Of a stretch of 64,000 bases of DNA, positions 10,795 through 20,381 are shown piece after piece; positions within the stretch are counted from its first letter, which is position 1; every line of letters begins with the position of its first letter. Under the pieces are notes generated by a model. It was not told the DNA's origin, searched no databases, and saw only the letters and a program-made list of their open reading frames with translations. The stretch comes from Eurosta solidaginis (taxonomy: Eukaryota > Arthropoda > Insecta > Diptera > Tephritidae). The DNA is taken from positions 274,686,662 through 274,750,661 of the forward strand of contig NC_090322.1 of the NCBI RefSeq assembly GCF_040869045.1, in the 5' to 3' direction. The position numbers and the translations under genes were made by a program.

Positions 10795-11372
10795 CGGTTT
10801 CTATTTCTGTATGTCAAATATGATTTCCAAATATGAGCCCATTCGGACCACAAGTTCGATTTTTGTGAATATATCGATCCATGCGCCACCTAGCGGCGAT
10901 TTTTTTCATAGGTCGCTTTCTATTCATGTATGTATTATGTGTTCCAAATATGAGCGAAATCGGAACACAAATACGGTTTTTGTGAATATCGCGATCCTTG
11001 CGCCACCTAGCGGCGATTTTTTTCATAGGTCGCTTTCTATTCTTGTATGTATTATGTGTTCCAAATATGAGCCAAATCGGACCACAAATACGATTTTTGT
11101 GAATATCTCGATCTTTGCGTCACCTAGCGGCGATTTTTTCAAGGTCGCTTTCTATTCTTGTATGTATTATGTGTTCCAAATATGAGCCAAATCGGACCAC
11201 AAATACGATTTTTGTGAATATCTCGAGCCTTGCGCCACCTAGCGGCGATTTTTTTCGTAGGTCGCTTTCTATTCTTCTATGTATTATGTGTTCCAAATAT
11301 GAGCGAAATCGGACCACAAATACGATTTTTGTGAATATCTCGATCATTGCGCCACCTGGCGGCGATTTTTTG
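10795..11372. repeat. 117-bp tandem repeat, about 5 units
   Basis: The anchor GCG(C/T)CACCT(A/G)GCGGCGAT recurs at about 10883, 11000, 11117, 11232 and 11349, a period of 115-117 bp. Each unit also has CCAAATATGAGC and GGTCGCTTTCTATTC. The sister element at 19816 has a single, more diverged unit. Frames are open on both strands because the unit length is near a multiple of three; I do not regard these as genes. Confidence 0.95.
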
Positions 11373-11606
11373 TCTTATTATTACATTGTCATCGGGTTCT
11401 GAACTATATTCCAAGTTTCAAGCTTGTAGCTTATCGGGAAGTTACTTAAATTTTAATTACAAAATTCGCGCTGGCCGGCCGGCCGTGCAGCCTGTCAAGT
11501 CAACCTAAATAAAACCGTTTAAAAAGGCGTGAGTCAGTACTCATGTAGTTTGATTCGTAAACATACAAACGCACCTCTAGCAAAGTTATTTTTAAAATTT
11601 ACAATA

Positions 11607-12467
11607 CTTACTTACTTAATTGGCGCTTAACCGTCTAATCGGTTATGGCCATCCAACAAGGCGCGCCAATCGCTCCGCCAACCGGCGCCAATTGGTCACA
11701 CCAAGGGAGTTTAAATCGTTTTCCACCTGGTCTTTCCAACGAAGTGGGGGCCGCCCTCTACCTCTGCTTCCATAGGGGGGTTCCGATAGAAACACTTTCT
11801 TGGCCGGAGCATCATCTTTCATTCGCATAACATGGCCTAGCCAGCGCAGCCGCTGCGTTTTAATTCGCTGGACTATGTTTATGTCTGCGTATAGCTCGTA
11901 CAGCTCATCATTAAATCTTCTTCGGTAGTCGCCATCGCCAACGCGTAGAGGTCCATAAATCTTTCGAAGAACTTTTCTCTCGAACACTCCCAAAGCCGCT
12001 TCATCTGCTGTTGTCATGATCCATGCTTCTGCCCCATATAGCAGGACGGGTACGATAAATGACTTCTAGAGTATGATTTTCGTTCGCCGAGAGAGGACTG
12101 TACTTTTCAATTGCCTACCTAGTCCAAAGTAGTATTTATTGGCAAGATTAATTCTTCGCTGGATTTCAGTGCTGATGTTGTTGCTAGTGTTGATGCTGGT
12201 TCCCAAATAAACGAAGTCTTTTACTATTTCGAAATTATGGCTGCCAACAGTAGCGTGATTGCCAAGGCGCATATGCGCTGAATCTTTGCTCGCTGACAGC
12301 AGATACTTCATTTTGTCCTCATTCACCATCAAACCCATCTTTACCGCTTCTTTTTCCAGTTTGGAGTAAGGAGAGCTAACAGCGCGGGTGTTTAGGCCGA
12401 TGATATCAATGTCATCAGCATATGCCAGTAATTGCACGCTTTTATAGTATAGTGTTCCAGTGCGGTT
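11607..12467 (-). mobile_element. RTE-type LINE, 5'-truncated copy 1
   Basis: This corresponds to the last ~860 bp of the LINE at 16804-19241 and is nearly identical to it. It covers the region after the YADD box and the conserved C-terminus (RLRWLGHVMRMKDDAPAKKV). The frame is broken by a TAC-to-TAG change near 12067 and by a short deletion near the 3' end. It ends with the family's 3' terminus (TTAAGCGCCAATTAAG plus a TAAG repeat). A duplication of about 8 bp, TTACAATA, flanks it at 11599-11606 and 12466-12473. Confidence 0.9.
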
Positions 12468-13265
12468 ACAATATGTCGATGTATTATGCGATGTCGGATG
12501 TATTAAAGCGGTTAAAAAGTTTTCAGTTCCAAATTTGGATCCGGTCTGAGTTCAGTTTATTTTTGGTTCCGGTTTCGCTTCCCGTATCTTATAAGATTTC
12601 GGTTCTCCACCCATATTCTGCGTGGATGGCGGTTATGATTTGATGTCGGTTTCTGTCTCGGATTCAACTTCGATCCAGGAGCGTCTTTGGCCCGGTTCGG
12701 GTTCCGGTTTTGCTTTCGGGTCGGCTGATGGTTCATTTATTTTAATTTTTCATTTATTTATAGGAGTGCATATATGATTACAAAAAGTTTACAGTCTAGA
12801 TTAAAAAATTGTCTTAAAACTAACAGCTAATTATCTAATATATAGTGAAGCTTAGGGTAGTGGGGGGAGATCCTAAACTAAAATACGGATCTAAGCATCG
12901 CAAACTTCTTTCAACTCTGGAGATTCAATACAACCATTAAAATATCAAAAATAGACATAAGTATATGAGCAGTCCTTCTACCAACGGAGGAATTAGCATT
13001 TTAAAGCATACACCTATTGGGGTAAGATGGGGCAGGTTCACTAAAATGATATGATTTTTCCTCTCTTAAAGAATAGGAAAGTTAAATTGGCTTCCATATT
13101 TTTCAAGCGTACTCCAATTTAGGCGCCTTACGAGCATATAACTTGTTGAAATCTTTGGCATATCGCTTCATAAAAGCCAGGTGAGGGTAAGCTTTAGGTA
13201 TAGCTCAATTGGCACAATCCGGTTAAGACTTCAGTTTCGGTTGCGGCTCCACTTCGGGTTTCGAT
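12468..13265. other. No gene; cryptic GGTTCCGGTTT-like repetition
   Basis: Between about 12480 and 12725 the sequence is unusually rich in GGTTCCGGTTT, TTTCGG and TTCGGG words without a strict period. Similar words resume at 13215-13265 and again just after the T1 insertion. It looks like a decayed simple-sequence tract later split by insertions. The rest (12730-13210) is AT-rich with nothing I can assign. Confidence 0.5.
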
Positions 13266-13360
13266 TACCGGTGTTGTTGTTGTTGATGTAGAGATAAGGA
13301 CATTCCCCGAAGGTTTTGGGGAGTGTTATCGATGATGATGGTCCTTTGCCGGATGTATTT
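13266..13360 (+). repeat. Repeat family T1, copy 3 (partial)
   Basis: Only the first ~90 bp of the family is present: the GTT triplet run, AGATAAGGACATTCCCCGAAGG, the matching TTGGGGAGTGTT hairpin arm and GATGGTCCTTTGCCGGAT. Confidence 0.75.
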
Positions 13361-14410
13361 GATCTCAGTTCCGGTGAAAACCTGATCTTACGTATAAAGT
13401 ATCGAGCCAGAAAGGAAAAAAGCTCCCATTCGGGCAAAAAATAATCACAAAGTTAGAAAGTACTTTGTAGTTTGAAAAATGTTGGGTCGGCGTAGAGAAG
13501 TATAATTTGGTACCACACAACTTATTATTGAAAAGTGGGTAAAAGTCTCACCTGTGTGAGACATACCTGTTGAGAACGAAGTGAGATTCGTTGTGGTTTT
13601 TCCATATGATGCTAGTTACCTAGCGACAATACTGGAGTTGGGCTGAAATCCTAGTTTCAAGCAAGGCACCAATCAAGTGAAAAAGGAATGTCTAAGCTAG
13701 TAAATTCAAATTCCAAGTAATTATCAATGACTTATTTGCAAAAATGTTCTTAATTGCAATATATTGTTACAAAGGACTTCTTTCCCAATGATGTTTGACA
13801 AGGCCATATATTTACTAACATCTTCGTAATAGGTAATATACAGATGTAGTACATATGTATGTGTGCAAATGAATGCAAGTAATTGAATGTGATCAAAGAA
13901 TAATTAATATACATATGTACATCAATTTATAGATATATTAGTATATATGTACAAGTACAAGTGTATCCAGTCCACAAATATGATTAAGAATGTAGCACTC
14001 ATCCACATTACGTACATATGTATAAAAAAAAAAAAAAACAATGCGCATACACATATACAAACATATGTATATAAATTTGTTTGATTTGTGTAGTTTCTCG
14101 TCAGTTACATATTTGTTATCATCTCATATTGTTCACTTTGAAAGTCAAATGAAGGAAAAAGAAGTCATGCAAAAAAAAAATCGTGCATAAGTCAAAAATT
14201 ACTGATGCGATTTAATTATGGGTTAGTTTTGTTGTGGCGGTCCATTCTTTAAGTATATGAAAGTTACTGCTGAATGTCTGCCATGATTAGATGTTAGCCA
14301 TTGGACATTAGACAAGCCATCATTAATTAAATATTTTTAAAACTAAAGCAGTTCATTTGCTGAAAGTCAAACTGGCTGGTGCGGTGTGCCTTGTGGTGTG
14401 GCTGCATTTT
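13361..14410. other. No gene recognised
   Basis: AT-rich spacer with ACATATGTA-type words (13840-14090) and an A-run near 14022-14038. I see no domain, RNA gene or transposon end. Confidence 0.5.
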
Positions 14411-16712
14411 TATACTCAGTTGAGCAGAGCTCACAGATGAAATTTGGTATGTAGGTTCCTGGGCACTCATTTCAGATTGCTATTTAAAATGAACGATATC
14501 GGACAATAACCACGCCCACTTTTTCGATATCGAAAATTTCGAAAAATTGAAAAAGTGCGATAATTCATTACCAAATGCGGATTAAGCGATGCAACTTGGT
14601 AGGTGAGTTGAACTTATGACGCAGAATAGAAAACAAGTAAAATTTTGGACAATGGGCGTGGCACCGCCCACTTTTAAAAGAAGGTAATTTAGAAGTTTTG
14701 CAAGCTGTAATTTGGCAGTCGTTGAAGATATCATGATGAAATTTGGCAGGAACGTTACTCTTATTGCTATATGTCTGCTTATTAAAAATTAGCAAAATCG
14801 GAGAACGACCACGCCCACTTTTTAAAAAAAAATTTTTTTTAAATTCAAATTTTAAAAGAAAAGTTAATATCTCTACAGTTTATAAGTAAATTATGTCAAC
14901 ATTCAACTCCAGTAATGATATGTTGCAACAAAATACAAAAATAAAAGAAAATTTCAAAATGGGCGTGGCTCCGCCCTTTTTCATTTAATTTGTCTAGGAT
15001 AATTTTAATGCCATAAGTCGAACAAAAATTTACCAATCCTTGTGAAATTTGGTAGAGGCTTAGATTCTAGGACGATAACTGTTTTCTGTGAAAAAGGGCG
15101 AAATCGGTTGAAGCCATGCCCAGTTTTTATACACAGTCGACCGTCTGTCCTTCCGCTCGGCCGTTAACACGATAACTTGAGCAAAAATCGATATATCTTT
15201 ACTAAACTTAGTTCACGTACTTACCTGAACTCACTTTGTATTGGTGTAAAAATGGCCGAAATCCGAATATGAATACGCCCACTTTTTCGATATCAAAATT
15301 TACGAAAAATTAAAAAAATGCCATAATTATATACCAAATACGAAAAAAGGGATGAAACATGATAATTGTATTGGTCTATTGACGCAAAATATAACTTTGG
15401 AAAAAAACTTGGTAAAATGGGTGTGACACCTACCATATTAAGTAGAAGAAAATGAAAAAGTTTTGCAGGGCGAAATCAAAAGCCCTTGGAATCTTGGAAG
15501 GAATACTGTTCGTGGTATTACATATATATATAAACTAGCGGTACCCGACAGATGATGTTCTGGATCACCCTGGTCCACATTTTGGTCGATATCTCGAAAA
15601 CGCCTTCAAATATACAACTAAGGGCCACTCCCTTTTAAAACCCTCATTAATACCTTTAATTTGATACCCATATCGTACAAACACATTCTAGAGTCACCCC
15701 TGGTCCACGTTTATGGCGATATCCCGAAAATGCGTCCACATATAGAACTAAGGCCCCCTCCTTTTTAAAATACTCATTAACACCTTTCATTTGATACCCA
15801 TATCGTACAAAAAAATTCTAGAGTCACCCCTGGCCCACCTTTATGGCGATATCTCGAAAAGGCGTCCACCTATAGAACTAAGCCCCACGCCCTTTCAAAA
15901 TACTCATTAACACCTTTCATTTGATACCCATATCGTACAAACATATTCTAGAGTCACCCCTGGTCCACCTTTATGGTGATATTTCCAAAAAAGGCGACCA
16001 CCTATAGAACTAAGCCCCACGCCCTTTTAAAATACTCATTAATACCTTTCGTTTGATACCAATATTGTACAAACGCATTCTAGAGTCACCCCTGGTCCAC
16101 CTTTATGCCGATATCTCGAAAAGGCGACCACCTATACAACTACCACCACTCCCTTTTAAAACCCTCATTAATACCTTTAATTTGATACCCATATTGTACA
16201 AACGCATTCTAGAGTCACCCTTGGTCCATCTTTATGGCGATATCTCGAAAAGGCGTCCACCTATAGAACTAAGGCCCACTCCCTTTTAAAATGGTCCTTA
16301 ACCCCTTTCATTTGATACCCATATCGTACAAACAAATTCTAGGGTCACCCCTGGGCCACCTTTATGGCGATATCTCGAAACGGCGTCCACCTATGGAAAT
16401 AAGAATCACTCCCTTTCAAAATACTCATTAACACCTTTCATTTTATACCCATATCATACAAACAAATTCTAGAGTCAACCCTGATCCACCTTTATGGCGA
16501 TATCCCTAAATGGCGTCAAGCTATAGAACTATGGCTCACTCCCACTTAAAATACTCTTTAATACCTTTCATTTGATACACATCTCATACAAACACATTCC
16601 AGGGTTACCCTCGGTTCATTTTCCTACATGGTTATTTTCCCTTATGTTGCCACCATAGCTCTCAACTGAGTATGTAATGTTCGGTTACACCCGAACTTAA
16701 CCTTCCTTACTT
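14411..16712 (+). mobile_element. DINE-1-like nonautonomous Helitron-type element, copy 1
   Basis: It starts TATACTCAGTTGAGCAGAGC after a T-run. Near its right end lies CTCAACTGAGTATGTAATG, so the ends are inverted relative to each other. It finishes with the hairpin GTTCGG-TTACAC-CCGAAC (16679-16696) and CTTCCTTACTTG, followed by a T-run. Internally it has the CCACGCCCACTTTT and GGGCGTGGC motifs typical of dipteran DINE/INE-1 elements, plus a 130-bp tandem array. It is noncoding. Partial copies lie at 36150, 41541 and 52655. The class assignment rests on the terminal hairpin, the insertion into T-rich sequence and memory of INE-1 sequence. Confidence 0.65.
15540..16640. repeat. 130-bp tandem repeat, about 9 units
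   Basis: The anchor GAGTCACCCCTGGTCCAC recurs at about 15562, 15691, 15821, 15951, 16083, 16212, 16342, 16472 and 16602, spaced 129-132 bp. Each unit also contains TTTGATACCCATATCGTACA and GGCGATATCTCGAAAA. The last unit is the most diverged. The array sits wholly inside the DINE-1-like element. Confidence 0.95.
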
Positions 16713-16803
16713 GTTTTATTTTTGATTCTCAATGTAGTGAACAATAAAATAATTTAAAAAAAGTTTAAATTAAACGGTATTATTGAAAACAATACTTACA
16801 TTA

Positions 16804-19241
16804 CTACTTACTTACTTAATTGGCGCTTAACCGTCTAAACGGTTATGACCGTCCAACAAGGCGCGCCAGTCGCTCCTTCGCTCCGCCAACCGGCGCCAAT
16901 TGGTCACACCAAGGGAGTTTAAATCGTTTTCCACCTGGTCCTTCCAACGGAGTGGGGGCCGCCCTCTACCTCTGCTTCCATAGGCGGGTTCCGATAGAAA
17001 CACTTTCTTGGCCGGAGCATCATCTTTCATTCGCATAACATGGCCTAGCCAGCGCAGCCGCTGCGTTTTAATTCGCTGGACTATGTTGATGTCTGCGTAT
17101 AGCTCGTACAGCTCATCATTAAATCTTCTTCGGTACTCGCCATCGCCAACGCGTAGAGGTCCATAAATCTTTCGAAGAACTTTTCTCTCGAACACTCCCA
17201 AAGCCGCTTCATCTGCTGTTGTCATGGTCCATGCTTCTGCCCCATATAGCAGGACGGGTACGATAAGTGACTTGTAGAGTATGATTTTCGTTCGCCGAGA
17301 GAGGACTTTACTTTTCAATTGCCTACCTAGTCCAAAGTAGCATTTATTGGCAAGATTGATTCTTCGCTGGATTTCAGTGCTGATGTTGTTGCTAATGTTG
17401 ATGCTGGTTCCCAAATAAACGAAGTCTTTTACTATTTCGAAATTATGGCTGCCAACAGTAGCGTGATTGCCAAGGCGCATATGCGCTGACTCTTTGCTCG
17501 ATGACAGCAGGTACTTCGTTTTGTCCTCATTCACCATCAAACCCATCTTTACCGCTTCTTTTTCCAGCTTGGAGTAAGCAGAACTAACAGCGCGGGTGTT
17601 TAGGCCGATGATATCAATGTCATCAGCATATGCCAGTAATTGCACGCTTTTATAGTATAGTGTTCCAGTGCGGTTAAGTTCTGCAGCTAGTATAATTTTC
17701 TCCAGCATCAAATTAAAGAAATCGCACGATAGGGGGTCACCCTGTCTGAAACCTCGTTTAGTTTCGAACGGCTCGGAGAGGTCCTTCCCAATTCTGACTG
17801 AGCTGATGGTGTTGCTCAACGTCATTTTGCACAGCCGTATAAGTTTTGCGGGGAAACCAAATTCAGACATAGCGGCATATAGGCAGCTCCTTTTCGTGCT
17901 GTCGAAGGCGGCTTTAAAGTCGACGAAGAGGTGATGTGTGTCGATTCTCTTTTCACGGGTTTTTTCCAAGATTTGGCGCATTGTGAAAATCTGGTCGATG
18001 GTAGATTTACCAGGTCTGAAGCCGCACTGATAAGGTCCAATCAGCCGGTTCACGGTGGGCTTCAATCTTTCGCACAATACACTTGAAAGGACCTTATATG
18101 CGATATTAAGAAGGCTGATTCCACGATAATTGGTGCATTTTGCAGTATCCCCCTTCTTGTGGACTGGGCAAAGAACACTTAGATTCCAACCGTCGGGCAT
18201 GCTTTCGTCCGCCCATATTTTGCTAAGAAGCTGCTGCATGCGCCTTACCAACTCCTCGCCGCCGAACTTGAATAGCTCCGCAGGCAATCCATCAGCGCCC
18301 ACGGCCTTGTTGTTTTTCAATCTGGTTATTGCTATTCTAACTTCGTCATAATCGGGCGGGGGGACATATATTCCATCATCATCGATTGCGGGATCGGGTT
18401 CTTCATCTCTGCGCGGTGAATTGCTGCCTCCATTTAGGAGAGCAGAGAAGTGTTCCCTCCATAATCTAAGCACTCTCTGGACATCAGTTACAAGGTCGCC
18501 GTTTTCATTCCTACAGGAGTTTGCCCCGGTCTTAAAGCCTTCCGTCTGTCGCCGTATTTTTTGGTAGAATTTTCGGGCGTTATTCCTGGTGGCTAGCAGC
18601 TCAAGCTCCTCGCACTCACGCCTTTCTGCTTCTGCTTTTTTCTTCCTGAAAAGGCGTCTCGCTTCCCTTTTCAACTCACGATAGCGTTCACACACTCCTC
18701 TTGTCACGCTCGCTTTTAACGTAGCCCTGTAGGCAGCGTCTTTTCTTTCGGTTGCAGCGCGGCATTCTTCATCATACCAGTTGTTTTTTCGTGGCCGCCG
18801 GTAACCAATTTTTTCCTCGGCGGCAGTATGAAGTGCTTTGGAGATATGCTCCCACTGCTCCTGTATTCCTTCAGGATGAGTTGTGCCCTCAGAGAGCAGG
18901 TGTGAGAGTCGAGTTGCGAAATCATTGGCAGTCTGTTGTGATTGAAGCTTTTCGACGTCTAGCTTTCCTTGTGTTTTTTGTTCCTTGTTTTTAGCCGCGT
19001 TGAGGCGGGTGCGTATTTTGGCTGCAACGAGATAATGGTCCGATGTTAGGTCCTCGGATCGTTCGCACATCTAAAACACTGGAGGCATGCCGTCCGTCTA
19101 TCACAACGTGATCGATCTGATTGCGAGTATTTCGATCAGGAGACAGCCATGTAGCTTGATGTATCTTTTTATGCATGAACCTCGTGCTTGATATGACCAT
19201 GTTTCGAGCACCGGCAAAGTCAATCAGCCTCAGTCAGTCAG
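16804..19241 (-). mobile_element. RTE-type LINE, 5'-truncated copy 2
   Basis: 2438 bp with a perfect 11-bp target duplication, TACTTACATTA, at 16793-16803 and 19242-19252. It encodes the end of an AP-type endonuclease, a full reverse transcriptase and the C-terminal region. The 3' untranslated part is only about 20 bases followed by TAAG repeats. A very short 3' UTR with a short tandem-repeat tail is typical of the RTE clade, which is why I prefer RTE to Jockey or R1. The insertion is into a Helitron copy, so it is younger than that copy. Confidence 0.88.
16827..19070 (-). CDS. LINE endonuclease-reverse transcriptase (5'-truncated ORF)
   Basis: An uninterrupted 747-codon frame. Residues 9-13 (TSDHY) are the last motif of the apurinic-type endonuclease. 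A basic linker covers about 90-180. The reverse transcriptase runs about 245-560, with KNNKAVGADGLPAELFK, FVDFKAAFD (382-390, catalytic Asp), RQGDPLS (442-448) and YADDIDIIG (481-489, catalytic Asp pair). The C-terminal region ends SRGRGRPPLRWKD...GHNRLDG. Upstream, 19071-19200 continues the endonuclease in another frame (NTRNQIDHVVIDGRHASS), so one indel near 19070 and the 5' truncation disable this copy. The first Met is not the original start. The intact RT frame suggests recent insertion. Confidence 0.9.
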   Translation of the reverse strand: MCERSEDLTSDHYLVAAKIRTRLNAAKNKEQKTQGKLDVEKLQSQQTANDFATRLSHLLSEGTTHPEGIQEQWEHISKALHTAAEEKIGYRRPRKNNWYDEECRAATERKDAAYRATLKASVTRGVCERYRELKREARRLFRKKKAEAERRECEELELLATRNNARKFYQKIRRQTEGFKTGANSCRNENGDLVTDVQRVLRLWREHFSALLNGGSNSPRRDEEPDPAIDDDGIYVPPPDYDEVRIAITRLKNNKAVGADGLPAELFKFGGEELVRRMQQLLSKIWADESMPDGWNLSVLCPVHKKGDTAKCTNYRGISLLNIAYKVLSSVLCERLKPTVNRLIGPYQCGFRPGKSTIDQIFTMRQILEKTREKRIDTHHLFVDFKAAFDSTKRSCLYAAMSEFGFPAKLIRLCKMTLSNTISSVRIGKDLSEPFETKRGFRQGDPLSCDFFNLMLEKIILAAELNRTGTLYYKSVQLLAYADDIDIIGLNTRAVSSAYSKLEKEAVKMGLMVNEDKTKYLLSSSKESAHMRLGNHATVGSHNFEIVKDFVYLGTSINISNNISTEIQRRINLANKCYFGLGRQLKSKVLSRRTKIILYKSLIVPVLLYGAEAWTMTTADEAALGVFERKVLRKIYGPLRVGDGEYRRRFNDELYELYADINIVQRIKTQRLRWLGHVMRMKDDAPAKKVFLSEPAYGSRGRGRPPLRWKDQVENDLNSLGVTNWRRLAERRSDWRALLDGHNRLDG

Positions 19242-19427
19242 TACTTACATTATGTAATAATAATATTAAAAGCTAGAAAATAACTAGGTAGGCCCTCGGT
19301 ACTAGTCATCACACTCCTCATCAATCTAGGGCGTTGATCAACCAATTAAATAAAAGTTGGACGCGTCAAATTTCTATTCATAGTCATAAGTAAGACCAAC
19401 TGAACCTTAATCAGGTTATGCTACGTC

Positions 19428-19560
19428 TCACATGACTCATTATTACAAGGACTCTTTCCAGACAATTTGTTACAATCTAAGTCCACAATACTTAATCCTT
19501 CCAAAGACTTTACTCGACTTAGCGCCACGTATGCGCTTCGAACTCCAAATATTTTGATAT
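19428..19560 (-). pseudogene. Helitron helicase C-terminal fragment
   Basis: On the minus strand the frame reads VRSAYVALSRVKSLEGLSIV followed by DLDCNKL. YVALSRV is motif VI of SF1/PIF1-type helicases, and the following SLEGL...D is the usual end of Helitron Rep-Hel proteins. Upstream the frame runs straight into noncoding tandem-unit sequence, so everything before motif VI is deleted. Only about 40 residues survive. A host PIF1 fragment is the alternative, but the Helitron-type flanks make this unlikely. Confidence 0.75.
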
Positions 19561-20039
19561 CACTTCTACCGGACTGTATGTAATATGTGTTCCAAATATG
19601 AACCAAATCGGACCACAAATACGATTTTTTTAAATATTTCGATCTATGCGCCACCTATCGGAGTTTTTCCTTCTTATTATATCATTGTCATGGGGTTCTG
19701 AACTATATTCCAAGTTTCAAGCTTGTCGCTTATCGGGAAGTTACTTAAATTTGAATTACAAAATTCTGTTCAGCCGGCCGCTATACAGAGTCAAGCTAAA
19801 TAAAACCGTTTAAAAATAAACATAGCTGAAGAAGAGGATTAGCAAGTACAAGAGGACAGCAGAGGGAGAAAGAGTGGAAGGTTAGGAGGGAAAAATACCC
19901 TACAATAAAGTATTGACAAAACTCATAATTGCTACTTTGGGCTAAGTACGCAATTGAGAAGAATAGTCCTCTTCCGACGAACATTAATCACGGCTGGAAT
20001 CATGGACGGTGACGAGAAAAGTGTCCGGAAGGTTTATAA

Positions 20040-20190
20040 TTCCGCCTATGCCTAGCGCAGTGAATAAAAGCAAAACGCTTCGCTGGCTAAGTCATTTTAT
20101 GCGAATGGACGAAAACGCTCCGACAAAGAAAGTATTTCAATTGACACGTCCGTTTGGAAGCATAGGAATGGGAGATCTCCACAGTTATGG
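20040..20190 (+). pseudogene. RTE LINE C-terminal fragment
   Basis: The plus-strand frame reads LRWLSHFMRMDENAPTKKVF and then GSIG, matching the LINE C-terminus (LRWLGHVMRMKDDAPAKKVF). It is an old, short piece in the opposite orientation to the two large RTE copies, just downstream of the first Fox gene. Confidence 0.8.
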
Positions 20191-20381
20191 TGAAAGAGGG
20201 ATAGTTGCCGTCATTTATTCGACAATTGAGTTAGATGAATCGCTAACGAATAAAGAGGAAATCATTGAAAATCCTTACAATATATTCAAAATAATTAGCC
20301 AAGTTTTTTCACTTATATATGTATTTAGTAATTATAGGTACTTAATTCTAATACGTTCATATTTTTTTAAAATAGTTTCAT

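Larger units (their letters stand above)
10340..11525 (-). mobile_element. Helitron-like nonautonomous element H1
   Basis: It shares both ends and the internal order with the element at 16713-19816, which keeps a helicase fragment. One end carries TTAAGTTAAACGGTTTAATT and the other AATAAAACCGTTTAAAA, so there is a short subterminal inverted repeat around AAACGGTTTTA. In between are a large palindrome (10360-10773) and about five 117-bp tandem units. It has no coding capacity; the open frames across the tandem units are by-products of the repeat. Short subterminal inverted repeats fit the Helentron branch of Helitrons. This assignment rests on the helicase remnant in the sister copy. Confidence 0.6.
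16713..19816 (-). mobile_element. Helitron-like element H2, split by a LINE
   Basis: The left part (16713-16803) and right part (19242-19816) match H1, and the LINE at 16804-19241 sits between them. On the minus strand the order is: an end with AAACGGTTTTATTTA, one diverged 117-bp unit, the C-terminus of a PIF1-like helicase (about 19428-19560), then the 3' end region also found in H1. The helicase piece is what identifies the class. It directly abuts the end of the DINE-1-like element. Confidence 0.7.

Noticed and set aside
10811..11402. Open frames of 124 and 95 codons on the plus strand and 75 codons on the minus strand
   Set aside because: They run across the 117-bp tandem array and repeat with it; both strands are open because of the unit length. 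No start context or domain.
16053..16289. 78-codon plus-strand frame with repeated peptide RILESPLVHLY
   Set aside because: It is the translation of the 130-bp noncoding tandem unit in a DINE-like element.
10795..16640. CRISPR-like arrays
   Set aside because: The repeats are 117-130 bp, contiguous and without unique spacers, in an animal genome; they are satellite-type arrays in transposons.
17668..18994. Plus-strand frames opposite the LINE (88, 80, 73 codons)
   Set aside because: Antisense shadows of the 747-codon reverse transcriptase frame.
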